Shown: piece after piece, positions 18,460 through 27,463 of the stretch
Layout: the number at the start of each line of letters is the position of its first letter
Position numbering within the stretch: the stretch's first letter is position 1
NCBI RefSeq assembly: GCF_008831545.1
Contig: NZ_CP044523.1
Span: forward strand, 744,001-808,000
DNA length: 64,000 bases
DNA from: Halorussus halophilus
GTDB taxonomy: Archaea; Halobacteriota; Halobacteria; Halobacteriales; Haladaptataceae
Direction of reading: 5' to 3'
The notes under the pieces: model-generated
Database searches by the model: none
The model's input: the letters and a program-made list of their open reading frames with translations, nothing else
What the model was told of the DNA's origin: nothing
Translations under genes and position numbers: made by a program

Positions 18460-19836
18460 ATGAATCCGGTGAAACGGTTCCCAAAGCTGAACGACGCGTG
18501 GATGGAATTCAAACATCGGGTGGTCCACTGGCAAGCCCGGCGCGAGCGTGGCGTGTCTCACGAGACGAGCGTCGAGAACCCGAAGAACGTCCTCGCCGTC
18601 GTCGTGGACTGCCTGCGCGCCGACCACGTGAGCAAGTTCGGCCACGACCGGAAGACGACGCCGTTCCTCGATAGCTTCGACGCCGCCGCTTTCTCGAACG
18701 CAAAGTGCGCGAGTCCGTGGACGTTCCCCTCGATTCCGTCGTTGTTGTCGGGGAAATACCCCCACGAACACGGTGCGCGCTTCGACAACGACCCGCGAAA
18801 TCTCTCCTCCGAGCAGTTTCCGCGGAGACCCCGTGACGAGGTTGCGACGCTTCCCGACTTGCTCGAAAGCGCTGGCTACGACACCGGACTCGTCACGGCG
18901 ATTCCGATGGCCGCGAAGGCCGTCGGCGACCGATTCCAACACGTGAGCGTGAAGTACACTGATGCGGAGGAGCGCGTTTCGGCCGCCCGAGAGTGGATAG
19001 CGGGCCGCGACCGCTGGTTCTGCCATCTACATCTGGGCGACCCGCACGCGCCGCTCGATATTCCGAATCGCCACCGCGAGACGTTCGACGTGCCGGAGAT
19101 GGAGCAACTAGAAGATTGGCGCTTTCGGGACTCGACGGGAGAGGGTGGAAGTGAGGACGAGCGTGAGGAGTTCGCAGCGTACCGCGAAGCCAAGCTACGA
19201 GCGTACGACGCATCCATTCGCGGTGCGGACGACGCGCTCGCTGGCCTGCTCTCCGAACTCCCAGACGATACCGTAGTCGTCGTGTGCGGTGACCACGGCG
19301 AGGCGTTCTGGGAACATCCGGAGTTAGAGCGCCGACTGAACGACGATCCGCGGGGCTACTACGCGACCGACCACGGCCACAGCGTATTGGAGGAAGTCGC
19401 TCGGGTACCCTTGTGGATTCGCGCGCCAGGGCTGGATTCGACAACTTCGGACGCGCCGGTCTCGCTCATTGACGTTGCCCCGACCGTTCTCTCCGCGCTC
19501 GGCGCAGAGGTCCCCGAGGGGGTCAGTGGGCGCGCACTGAGTGGGGACGCGAGTCCGAGCGACGACCAGCGCCCGATTCTCTGTGAGGAGACGGCCTACG
19601 GCTACAACCAGCGAGCGGTCTGGCACAGCGGCCAGAAGGTCGTCGCGGTGCCGAAGACCGGCGAAACGCTCGCGTTCGACCTCGACAGCTATCTCGAAGG
19701 CGACACCTTGGAGGAGGTGCCGGAACATCTCGAAGACGCACTCGCGTCGTTCGGTGCGGGCGTCTCCGGCGGCGACCGCATGGACGTAGACGACGACACG
19801 CGCGACAGGTTGGCAGAGTTGGGGTACTTAGAATAG
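18460..19836 (+). CDS. sulfatase-family (alkaline phosphatase superfamily) protein
   Basis: A 458-residue protein with the sulfatase layout: NVLAVVVDCLRADHV (first metal Asp), the active-site loop SPWTFPSIPSLLSGKYPHEHG, a WFCHLHLGDPHAPL motif, GDHGEAFWEHPE and a GHSVLEEVARVPLWI strand. The formylglycine motif Cys/Ser-x-Pro-x-Arg is missing and Thr takes its place, so it is more likely a phosphatase, phosphotransferase or other AlkP-type hydrolase than a sulfatase. It ends LAELGYLE. Its stop codon directly abuts the stop of the convergent next gene, with no base between. Confidence 0.85.
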   Translation: MNPVKRFPKLNDAWMEFKHRVVHWQARRERGVSHETSVENPKNVLAVVVDCLRADHVSKFGHDRKTTPFLDSFDAAAFSNAKCASPWTFPSIPSLLSGKYPHEHGARFDNDPRNLSSEQFPRRPRDEVATLPDLLESAGYDTGLVTAIPMAAKAVGDRFQHVSVKYTDAEERVSAAREWIAGRDRWFCHLHLGDPHAPLDIPNRHRETFDVPEMEQLEDWRFRDSTGEGGSEDEREEFAAYREAKLRAYDASIRGADDALAGLLSELPDDTVVVVCGDHGEAFWEHPELERRLNDDPRGYYATDHGHSVLEEVARVPLWIRAPGLDSTTSDAPVSLIDVAPTVLSALGAEVPEGVSGRALSGDASPSDDQRPILCEETAYGYNQRAVWHSGQKVVAVPKTGETLAFDLDSYLEGDTLEEVPEHLEDALASFGAGVSGGDRMDVDDDTRDRLAELGYLE

Positions 19837-21240
19837 TTATTCCAGATACCCCAGGTCCTTCAGGTGGTCTTCAACCATCTCGTCGTCTTCGTCGATGCCG
19901 TGGGAACTGCCTTCGCGCATCTGCTTCATCCGTTCTTGGTGGTCATCCAGCGCCTGCGAGAGTTCACGATACTCGGGGATGTCGTCGTCAGCGCGGTCGT
20001 CTTCTGGCTTTTCGTCCGGATTTGCGCGGTAGTCGAAACAGAACTCGCCGTCGTCGGCGTGGCGCATGAGTTTCCAACCGTCGGAGCGACGCGCACAGCA
20101 GCGCGCGTAATCGACCTGACGACCGACGTCTGCGAAGCCGTATTCGCGGGAATCGACCTCGCCGTCGGCCAATTCCCACGCCGACTCGCCTTCCCATCCG
20201 TCGAAGGCCTCCAATTCGAGCGCGTCGGTAATCGTCGGTGGGAGGTCGATGAGTCGGGTCTGTCCGTCCACAACCGCCGCCTCGCGCTCGGGGTGGTGGA
20301 CCACGAACGGAACTCGGAGGACGCCCTCCCAGAACTCCGGCGGATGGCCAGCGTGCTGGTGTTCGCCGACGAGTTCGCCGTGGTCGGCGGTGAACAGGAC
20401 GATGGTCTCGTCCAGCAAGTCGCGGTTTTCGAGCGCGTTCAGCACCTTGCCGAACTGGTCGTCAACGTAGGCACACTCGGCGTCGTAGAGTTTTCGAATC
20501 AGGTCCCACTCTTCGTCGGTCATCTCCTCGGGGTGGTGGGTGCCCTTGCGTGAGAGACCGCGACAGCGCGCCAAATCGAGTGGTTCGTCCAAGAACTGGC
20601 GCTGGAACTCCTCGGGGGCCTCGTAAGGGTGGTGGGCGTCCATGTAGTGGAGCCACGTGAACCACTCAGAGTCTCCTTCCGAATCCTCACCGTCTGCGCC
20701 TTCTTCTTGCTCGTCTATCCACTCGAAGGCTCGCCGATTGAGCGAACTCGCGCGCTCGTACTCGCTGTCGTTGCCGGTCGCACTCGCAAAGAGGGCGTCG
20801 GCGTGGTTGTACACCCGCTCGATGGTCTTGAACAGCGCGCCGCTCTTGTCGAGGTTCGACTGGACGAACTGCTTGAGTTTCCCGGCCTCGGCGGTGCCGC
20901 TGGCGTCGTACATGGTGTCGAACCCGCGGTCGTAGTGGTACGACCCGCTGGCGAAGTGGTTGTCCGTGTAGCCCGCCGTGGCGTAGCCCGCCTCCCGGAG
21001 CGTTTCGGCGAGCGTCTGGATGCCGTCGTCGGTGCCGGGTTCGGGGATGCCCAACCCTTCGATGCTGGCGAAGTATCGACTGGCGTGGATGGTCGGAAAC
21101 GACGCCGGAGTCGAGGGGCCGTTGGCCACGCAGTCGGTGAACTCGACCGACTCGTCGGCGAACGACCGAGTTTCGGGCATCACCTCCGAGTTCACCCGGT
21201 CTGCGCGCAACGAATCGACGGTGACGAGGAGGACGTTCAT
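19837..21240 (-). CDS. sulfatase-family (alkaline phosphatase superfamily) protein
   Basis: A 467-residue paralogue. I choose the ATG at 21240 (MNVLLVTVDSLRADRV), because the open frame upstream of it runs through noncoding DNA; an ATG at 21249 would add three residues. Key elements are the VDSLRAD metal motif, the NGPSTPASFPTIHAS active-site loop with Thr or Ser but no Cys-x-Pro-x-Arg, YMDAHHPYE, TADHGELVGEHQHAGHP, and the tail LKDLGYLE. It converges on the preceding gene stop to stop. The substrate is unknown. Confidence 0.83.
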   Translation of the reverse strand: MNVLLVTVDSLRADRVNSEVMPETRSFADESVEFTDCVANGPSTPASFPTIHASRYFASIEGLGIPEPGTDDGIQTLAETLREAGYATAGYTDNHFASGSYHYDRGFDTMYDASGTAEAGKLKQFVQSNLDKSGALFKTIERVYNHADALFASATGNDSEYERASSLNRRAFEWIDEQEEGADGEDSEGDSEWFTWLHYMDAHHPYEAPEEFQRQFLDEPLDLARCRGLSRKGTHHPEEMTDEEWDLIRKLYDAECAYVDDQFGKVLNALENRDLLDETIVLFTADHGELVGEHQHAGHPPEFWEGVLRVPFVVHHPEREAAVVDGQTRLIDLPPTITDALELEAFDGWEGESAWELADGEVDSREYGFADVGRQVDYARCCARRSDGWKLMRHADDGEFCFDYRANPDEKPEDDRADDDIPEYRELSQALDDHQERMKQMREGSSHGIDEDDEMVEDHLKDLGYLE

Positions 21241-21323
21241 ACCTGCCATCTGTCGGGCGACGGTTAAAACGCTACTCGTCGCAGTCGAGTGCGAGCGGAG
21301 CGAGGGCACAACTGCGCGCGAAG

Positions 21324-21420
21324 GTTCAAATACGAAGACAGGACCAACTCGGCCCGGACGTTTCGCGTGGTCCGAATACGACTCGACCACCAGTCCGACT
21401 AACCCATCCGGGCTGAGCCA
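21324..21420 (+). ncRNA. candidate structured small RNA, copy A
   Basis: This 97-base segment shares two blocks with 28336-28466: a 5' block gttcaaatacg...actcggcccggacgtttcg and a 3' block ccagtccgactaaccc-N4-gggctgagcca. The ends ctcggccc (21348-21355) and gggctgag (21410-21417) can pair. An inner stem gtggtc/gaccac (near 21366 and 21385) has a different sequence in the other copy but still pairs. The 5' edge, cgaaggttcaaata, looks like a BRE/TATA promoter. No open frame fits. The strand is inferred from the promoter-like edge. Confidence 0.45.
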
Positions 21421-21470
21421 CTTCGGAGAGTCGCGACTCTCGATTCGACACCCCTCTCGCCGAGTCACGC

Positions 21471-22031
21471 TTAGCCTTGCGTACTCACGCCCGACTCGGT
21501 CTTGATGTTGATGCCGGGAAGCTGGGCCGCCTCGACGCCCAGCCAGTCGCCCGGACAGTTCACTACGCGGCTGATGATGAACGGCGTCCCCAACTCGACC
21601 GCCGTTCGACGCTCGTCTACGAAAATTCGCTTCCGCTCGACCAACTTCTGCGCGCGGATCGTCGGGGTCTGACCGAAAAGTCCGACTATCTCGTCGGGGT
21701 TCTTCGCATCGACGACGATACCTTCCCAGATAGTCATGTTCTCGGTCGGCCAGTTGTCGAACGCACACTCAGCGACATCGCTCACGTCTGGGTTCTCGTT
21801 TGTCCGGTCGGTCAATAGGAGGATTCGCCGCGTGTAGTCCGGTGAGAGGGTCTCTGGCCGTCGAAACGCGATTCGACGATTGATACGGGCGCTCTGCCGT
21901 CGGCTTCGTTCGGCTACGCCGACGCCGATACCCAGCGGTGCGACCGCGCTTCGCTTCAAGAAAGACCGTCTGTCGAGTGTCGTGTCTCGGTCGGTGACGG
22001 GCCGACCGAGCGTCTCGTCTTCGTCGCTCAT
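21471..22031 (-). CDS. Tat-signal-like hypothetical protein
   Basis: A 186-residue protein that I start at the ATG at 22031 (MSDEDETLGRP). Residues about 21-45 resemble a twin-arginine export signal: RRSFLKRSA followed by a short hydrophobic run, APLGIGVGVA. No lipobox Cys is seen. The rest is an alpha/beta domain with two Cys (ECAFDNW, VVNCPGDW) and no motif I know. It may be secreted folded. It sits between the surface-glycan island and ppc. The hydrophobic stretch is short, so export is uncertain. Confidence 0.6.
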   Translation of the reverse strand: MSDEDETLGRPVTDRDTTLDRRSFLKRSAVAPLGIGVGVAERSRRQSARINRRIAFRRPETLSPDYTRRILLLTDRTNENPDVSDVAECAFDNWPTENMTIWEGIVVDAKNPDEIVGLFGQTPTIRAQKLVERKRIFVDERRTAVELGTPFIISRVVNCPGDWLGVEAAQLPGINIKTESGVSTQG

Positions 22032-22112
22032 TGCCACCAGTGCCACGAGCGCGACGTCCGTAATGGTTGTCGCCGACGACTCGGAGGCGACCAGGGGCCA
22101 CCGGAACACGTT

Positions 22113-24806
22113 CTATCCCGTGTTCTTCATCCCCGCGGCGATACCCTTCACGGTCAGGCGGAGCGTCCGCTGCTCGGCGTCAGTGAGATGCGTCTGGTCA
22201 AGTAGACGCGTCTGAACCAAGTTGAGCGGGTCCACGTAGGGATTGCGCCGCTCCAGACTCTCTTCGAGCCAGTGGCGGGTCAACAGCGAATCGCGGCCCG
22301 AAATTTGGGTCACGAGTTCGACTGTGCGCTCGTACTCCGACTGGAGTTCCGGGAAGAACTGCTCGCGCAGGTTCGTGGGAGCCAATTCGGCGTACTCAGC
22401 GGCGATTTCGAAGTCGGTCCGGGCGAGCGCGAGCGCTGCGTTGTCGAGCGTCGTGCGGAAGAACGGCCACTGCTCGTACATCGCCTGAAGCGTCTCGACG
22501 TCGCCACCAGCCTCCAAGTACGCGTCCAATCCGGTCGCCAGCGAGTACCAACCGGGCAGGATACAGCGGGCTTGGGTCCACGAGAACACCCACGGAATCG
22601 CTCGCAGGTCCTCGACTGTTCGCTCGCCAGAGCGGGAAGCAGGTCGAGAACCGAGATTCAGTTCTTCGATGACCGTGATGGGCGTCGCCTGTTCGAAGTA
22701 GCGGACGAACCCGTCGGTGGCGAGCAGGTCTCGGTACGTTTCGCGGGCCGCGTCGGCCGCAGTTTCCATCGCTTCGTACCACTCGTCGGGAACGTCTTCG
22801 ACCGGTCGCTCGATAGCTTGGTGGCGAGCGCGTAGCTGTGCGTTCAGCATCTGCTCGACGTTGCGCTCGGCGATTCGCGGATTGGCGTACTTCTCGGCGA
22901 TTGCCTCGCCCTGCTCGGTGAATTTGACTTGGCCCGAGACGGTCTCGTTCGGAAGTGCGAGCAGTGCGTCGTTCATCTGGCCGCCGCCACGCGAGATTGA
23001 CCCACCACGGCCGTGGAACAGTCGCATCTCTACGTCGTAGTCGTCGGTAATCGTTGCGAGTCGCTTCTGGTTGCGATAGAGGCTCCAGTTAGCCGCCAGA
23101 AAGCCGTTCTCCTTGTTCGAGTCCGAGTAGCCGAGCATGATTTCTTGGGTATTACCCCTCGCTTCGAGCGCGGCGGCGTAGGCTTCGTTCTCGAACAGCG
23201 TGCCCATGATTCGCCGGGCACCCGAGAGTGCCGACTCGGTTTCGAGTAGCGGCACCACGTCGAGTCCGCAGTAGCCCGGTAGGTCTGCGATACCGGCTTG
23301 GTCGGCCAAGAAGAGGACTTCGAGGACGTGGCTCGGCTCTTCGGTCATGCTGATGCAGTATGTGTCGATGGCATCGACGCCGTACTCGGCCTGCCAGTCG
23401 GCCGTGCTGGCGAATAGCGTGAGGACCCGCTCTGCGGTGTCCGAGAGGTCGTCGGTGTCCTCGACGCTGATTATGGGCTCGTCCTGTAGCATCGCGTCGG
23501 TCAGCACCTCGACGCGCTCGTCTTCGTCTAGTTGGTCGTAGTTGATGCCCTCGCGCGCGAGTGCTTCGGCGACGGCAGTCGTGTGGTTCTCTTGGTGGTC
23601 GCGCAAGTCGAGACTCGCCAACGAGAGGCCGAACGTCTCGACCTGTCGAATCAGGGAATCGACCTTCGATTTAGCGACGACTTCCGCCCCGTTCTCGCGG
23701 AGGCTCTCGGCGATTGCCTGCACGTCTCTGAGCAGTTCGTCGCTATTTTCGTAGCCGTCGGGGCGCACGTCGCCGACGCGTTCGAGGCGCTCGCGCATCA
23801 GCTTCAACTTCTGGCGGTAGAGTTCGTCGGGGTAGCGTTCCGCGGCGGCCTCCGCGACTGCCGGAAGACGCTCGCGGTCTGCTTCGAGACGGCTCCGGAG
23901 TTCGTCGCCGACAGCGAGACTCCGCTCGTCTTGGCTCAGCACGCCGGAGAGTCGCTTGCACTCCTGCCGGTAGCGTTCCACGACCACCGCACGCTGGCGT
24001 TCGAGCGTCTCGGCAGTCACTTCCGGCGTGACGTATGGGTTGCCGTCCCGGTCGCTCCCCGCCCACGAGCGGAACTCGAACAGCTTCGGGACTTCCACGT
24101 CATCGAACTGCTCGCCGAGTTCGCGTTCGAGTTCGTCGTACACCTCGCCGACTACATCGAAAAGCACGTTCTCGATGTACCACTGGACGTTCAGCGCCTC
24201 GTCCGTGACTTCGGGGCGACGACGCCGGACCTGCGGCGTCTGCCAGAGACTCGTCACTTCAGCCTCCAAATCGCGCTCGACGGTCGATTCCTCGCGGTCG
24301 GTGAGTCGCCGTTCGTCCAAGGTTTCGAGGTCCTCGGCCACCGAGCGGAGTTTTGCCTTCACCGTCTTTCTACGGGCTTCGGTCGGGTGTGCGGTAAAGG
24401 TCGGTTCGACTAATACGTCGTCCAGCACCTGCTGGACCGTCTCTTCGTCGGCACCCGAGTCTGCGAGTTCCGCGGCGGCCGCAGCCACGCTGTCTGCGAG
24501 CGGGCCGTCTTGGCTTCCTTCCCGAATCGCTCGCACCCGCTCGCGCTCTTCGGCGAGGTTGATGAGTTCGAAGTAGGTCGTGAACGCTCGGGCGACGACG
24601 CCCTCCAGTTCGGGCGGGAGGTCTTCGAGTTCTGCTCGGAGTTCGTCGCGCGAACTCGCGTCGCCGCGTCGGTAATCGATGGACGACGTGCGGACGGCTT
24701 CGACGAGGTCGAACGCCTCCGTCGAGGTCTGGTCGGCCAGCACGTCGCCGAGTAGCGCGCCGAGTTCGCGTACGTCTCTTCGTACGTCTCTGGCGTGTAG
24801 TCCCAT
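22113..24806 (-). CDS. ppc: phosphoenolpyruvate carboxylase
   Basis: An 897-residue bacterial-type enzyme that adds bicarbonate to phosphoenolpyruvate to make oxaloacetate and refill the TCA cycle. Visible catalytic signatures are FTAHPTEARRKTV (catalytic His), the substrate loop FHGRGGSISRGGG, and GYSDSNKENGFLAANW. The C-terminus ends in the conserved KGIAAGMKNTG. It is full length for the family and cytosolic. It is a single-gene unit with AT-rich promoter DNA just upstream. Confidence 0.97.
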   Translation of the reverse strand: MGLHARDVRRDVRELGALLGDVLADQTSTEAFDLVEAVRTSSIDYRRGDASSRDELRAELEDLPPELEGVVARAFTTYFELINLAEERERVRAIREGSQDGPLADSVAAAAAELADSGADEETVQQVLDDVLVEPTFTAHPTEARRKTVKAKLRSVAEDLETLDERRLTDREESTVERDLEAEVTSLWQTPQVRRRRPEVTDEALNVQWYIENVLFDVVGEVYDELERELGEQFDDVEVPKLFEFRSWAGSDRDGNPYVTPEVTAETLERQRAVVVERYRQECKRLSGVLSQDERSLAVGDELRSRLEADRERLPAVAEAAAERYPDELYRQKLKLMRERLERVGDVRPDGYENSDELLRDVQAIAESLRENGAEVVAKSKVDSLIRQVETFGLSLASLDLRDHQENHTTAVAEALAREGINYDQLDEDERVEVLTDAMLQDEPIISVEDTDDLSDTAERVLTLFASTADWQAEYGVDAIDTYCISMTEEPSHVLEVLFLADQAGIADLPGYCGLDVVPLLETESALSGARRIMGTLFENEAYAAALEARGNTQEIMLGYSDSNKENGFLAANWSLYRNQKRLATITDDYDVEMRLFHGRGGSISRGGGQMNDALLALPNETVSGQVKFTEQGEAIAEKYANPRIAERNVEQMLNAQLRARHQAIERPVEDVPDEWYEAMETAADAARETYRDLLATDGFVRYFEQATPITVIEELNLGSRPASRSGERTVEDLRAIPWVFSWTQARCILPGWYSLATGLDAYLEAGGDVETLQAMYEQWPFFRTTLDNAALALARTDFEIAAEYAELAPTNLREQFFPELQSEYERTVELVTQISGRDSLLTRHWLEESLERRNPYVDPLNLVQTRLLDQTHLTDAEQRTLRLTVKGIAAGMKNTG

Positions 24807-24888
24807 ACCATACGATTCGTGGGGGAGAGGCTAAAACGTCGGGACGATGCGAAAATTGCCACTCGAATGTGAGTAAATTTGGTGAAGG

Positions 24889-25218
24889 TTAGCTGTACTC
24901 CCGCCAGCGGTGCCCGCACTCCTGACATTTGAAGAAGCGCGTCGGCGGTTCGTCCGCAGAGCCGGTCTGCTTGATGGTGTACCACGCTTTTTGGTGGCCG
25001 CACTCGTCGCAGACTACGTCCTCGGCGGTCGGCTTGCCCTCGAAGTTGGCGTCCTCGGAGGTTTCGATGACTTCCGAATCGCCCTGCTCTTCGGTGCTGA
25101 CGAACTCGGCGGCCTTCTCCTCGTCCTTTTCCACCGTATGCTGGCAGTCGTCGTTCGTACAGACCATCTTCGACCCCATGGACTTCATCATGGAGCCACA
25201 GTCGTCGCAGAATTGCAT
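24889..25218 (-). CDS. tfs: transcription factor S (TFS), RNA cleavage factor
   Basis: A 109-residue archaeal TFIIS-like factor that helps stalled RNA polymerase cut back its transcript. The N-terminal zinc ribbon is CDDCGSMM...CTNDDC, and the C-terminal zinc ribbon is CDECGHQKAWY...CQECGHRWREYS. Between the C-terminal Cys pairs lies the region for the acidic catalytic hairpin, here SADEP. I start it at 25218 (MQFCDDCG); the in-frame extension to 25260 is not family-like. Confidence 0.95.
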   Translation of the reverse strand: MQFCDDCGSMMKSMGSKMVCTNDDCQHTVEKDEEKAAEFVSTEEQGDSEVIETSEDANFEGKPTAEDVVCDECGHQKAWYTIKQTGSADEPPTRFFKCQECGHRWREYS

Positions 25219-25285
25219 GTCCACGGATAGACGAGCGCTCCCCATAAGCGACACGTTCACAGACGAAATCGAATCGGGAGTCGAG

Positions 25286-25798
25286 TCACCCGTACCCGAG
25301 GAACCCCATGCCTGTCCGTACCGCTAGCGCGACTCCCGCACCGAACGCGGCGGCTCCGACTGCCGAGTAGAGCGTGAACTTCCAGCGCGCCATCCCGGCG
25401 AACCCCGCAGGGACGGAGATAACCGAGCGCAGGAACGGAAGCAGTCGGCCCCAGCAGACCGAACTTTCTCCCCACTTGCGGAACCACTGTTCACCGCGCT
25501 CGAAATCCGACGCCGAGACGCCGACGTACTCCGTCGCGTCGATGGCACTCCGGCCTCGCTCGCCGAACGTGTGATAGGCAAACAGACTGCCGATGGTCGT
25601 CCCGACTACGACTGCCGCGACGAACAGTGCGAACGTGACCGGCCCGACGACGAGGAGGGCCGCCGCGCCGGGGACGACGACTTCGCTCGGCAAGAGGGGG
25701 AACAACATCGAGGCTTCCAAGAAGGTGAACACCACGACGACGAGGTAGCCGTAGGTGGAGACCAGGTCCAGTACCGTCTGGGCGAGGTCCTCGAACAC
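25286..25798 (-). CDS. DedA/SNARE-associated family membrane protein
   Basis: A 170-residue protein with about four or five membrane segments. It shows the family motifs FLEASMLFPLLPSEVVVPGAAAL and the FRKWGESSVCWGRLLPFLRSVISVPAGFAGM signature (glycine- and arginine-containing re-entrant region). DedA proteins such as UptA move undecaprenyl phosphate across bacterial membranes; an archaeal member would be expected to act on dolichyl phosphate or another lipid. The start is ATG at 25798. Together with the DUF368 gene near 2.7 kb, this window holds both known polyprenyl-phosphate translocase families. Confidence 0.88.
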   Translation of the reverse strand: MFEDLAQTVLDLVSTYGYLVVVVFTFLEASMLFPLLPSEVVVPGAAALLVVGPVTFALFVAAVVVGTTIGSLFAYHTFGERGRSAIDATEYVGVSASDFERGEQWFRKWGESSVCWGRLLPFLRSVISVPAGFAGMARWKFTLYSAVGAAAFGAGVALAVRTGMGFLGYG

Positions 25799-25877
25799 GA
25801 ATGATGCTACGACGACAGGACTAATAACCCAGTCGGCCGCGCCGACTCACGGCTCTGGTCACTCACTGTTCGTTCGC

Positions 25878-26435
25878 CTACTCCTCGGCTTCCAACTCGG
25901 CGTCGATGCCCCGCACTTGGTCGTCGTCTACGACCATCGGGCAGTCTGCGACTCGAAACCGCTCGGTCTCGACTAGTTCGAGGATGCTGGTTCCCTCGTG
26001 CGTGCAGGCGACCTCCGGCGGGTCGGCGAAGTGCGGACAGCCGTGACAGGTGTTCTTCGGAATCGTGCGAACGTCTCGGTCGTCCTCGCTCTCCTCGCGC
26101 GGGGCCGCGACGCCGACCGTCTCGCCGTCTTCGTCGGCCAGTAGCGCCCACAGCTTCTCCCCGTCCAATTCTTCGACTTCGACCGATTCGAAGCTCTCGA
26201 ACGGGCTACCGTCGGACTGCCGTTGGCGTCGTTCGTCTACCTCGTCTGCGAGACCGGACAGCGGGCCGTCGCGCGCTCGGGACGAGCGCGCACCGCCAAC
26301 GTCGCTGGCGTCGCTTCCCTCTCCTTGTTCGCCCCGGCGCGAACGGACCTCGGCCGCGACCTCACCAAGCGGTTCTCGACCGTCGCTTCGGGAGGCCGCT
26401 TCGTTCGAGTCGTCGCGCTCGCCATCGCCCGTCAT
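25878..26435 (-). CDS. hypothetical Cys-motif protein
   Basis: A 185-residue acidic protein. The N-terminal 100 residues are low-complexity (Glu/Asp/Arg/Ser-rich). The C-terminal part holds four closely spaced Cys/His (CHGCPHFADPPEVACTHEGT) near residues 128-146, and another Cys in VADCPMVV, which suggests a metal or Fe-S site. It overlaps the upstream coiled-coil gene by 4 bases (ATGA), so the pair is one translation unit. The function is unknown. Confidence 0.7.
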   Translation of the reverse strand: MTGDGERDDSNEAASRSDGREPLGEVAAEVRSRRGEQGEGSDASDVGGARSSRARDGPLSGLADEVDERRQRQSDGSPFESFESVEVEELDGEKLWALLADEDGETVGVAAPREESEDDRDVRTIPKNTCHGCPHFADPPEVACTHEGTSILELVETERFRVADCPMVVDDDQVRGIDAELEAEE

Positions 26436-27343
26436 TCGTCACCCTCGCCGTCCTCGTCGAGCATCTCGTCTAACACGCCGTCGGGGTCGATGCTGTCGGC
26501 TTCCATCACGCTCTTGATGTCCCACTCCGCGCGCTCGCCCTCCAAGGCGGGCGGCTCCCCGACGACGAGCGTGTGAGAGCCGAAGAAGCTCTGTTTGCGC
26601 TCGACGTCGCTGAACTGACTCGCGCAGTGTGGGCACTTCGGTGCGGCGAGCAGTCCGATGTGGACCGTCTCGTCGCAGTGACCACACACTGCCGACTCGA
26701 CGCCGCGCCGGTTGGCGAGGTGAGCGAGTTCGTCGGCGGCCGCGCGGGTCGCGTGGCGTGCGGCGAGCGTCTTCGTCTGGTCGCGCAGGCCCACCGTCGC
26801 CTCCGCGAGCGTGGTCAGTTTCGTCTGCAAGTCGTCGGTCGCGTCGGTCAGATATTCGAGTACGTCCTCGTAGTTGTCGAACCCGGTTTCGACCTGCTCT
26901 TCGAGTTCTGCGACGCTGGCCGACAGCGATTCGAGTTCGTCTGTGAGGTCCTCTGCACGTGCCGCGACCTGCTCGGTCTCCTCGTGCAGTTCCGGATGGT
27001 CGTGGTCCGCGTCTGCTTTCCCATCGGCCTCGCGTTTGACCTGAATCACTCTGTCGCGCACGTCGTCGATTTTCTCGTCGAAGTCCGAGCGAGCATCGTC
27101 GAGTTCGCTCTCGAACTCGGTTTCGAGGTCGTCGTGTGCGGCCGAAAGCCGCTCGGCGAACTCCTTGCGGAGCGCGGCCAGTTCCTCGTCTGCGGAGGCG
27201 CGCGAACCGTTGCCGTTTTTGGCACCGAGTTGCGTCAGCAGTCGCTCGCGGCTCACGCCGAGTTCTTCGGCTTTCGCGTCTAGCCACCCTTCCAGTGAAT
27301 CGGCAGTCTCCTCTGGAGCATCGGTGGCGTCTTCGGCGACCAT
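26432..27343 (-). CDS. coiled-coil protein with C-terminal zinc ribbon
   Basis: A 303-residue protein. Residues about 40-200 are long charged helices with heptad-like spacing (coiled coil). A zinc ribbon then follows: CGHCDETVHIGLLAAPKCPHC (about residues 215-240). The N-terminus has a short LDAKAEELGVSRERLL segment like a small DNA/ligand-binding helix pair. Proteins with this build often scaffold nucleic-acid complexes, but I cannot assign a function. It is translationally coupled to the Cys-motif gene downstream. Confidence 0.72.
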   Translation of the reverse strand: MVAEDATDAPEETADSLEGWLDAKAEELGVSRERLLTQLGAKNGNGSRASADEELAALRKEFAERLSAAHDDLETEFESELDDARSDFDEKIDDVRDRVIQVKREADGKADADHDHPELHEETEQVAARAEDLTDELESLSASVAELEEQVETGFDNYEDVLEYLTDATDDLQTKLTTLAEATVGLRDQTKTLAARHATRAAADELAHLANRRGVESAVCGHCDETVHIGLLAAPKCPHCASQFSDVERKQSFFGSHTLVVGEPPALEGERAEWDIKSVMEADSIDPDGVLDEMLDEDGEGDE

Positions 27344-27463
27344 TCAGTTTCGTTTCTCACACATCCGACTTAACCCTTGGCCTCTCTTCTAGTCGAAGCG
27401 ACAGCGATAGATTGCCGTCGCACAGGCGAAACATCCAAGCGGTAGCCCCGAACAGTCAGTCCC

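Noticed and set aside
19837-21768. 643-codon version of the sulfatase-like gene
   Set aside because: The first 173 codons cross noncoding DNA and the candidate small RNA; the family start MNVLLVTVDS is at 21240.
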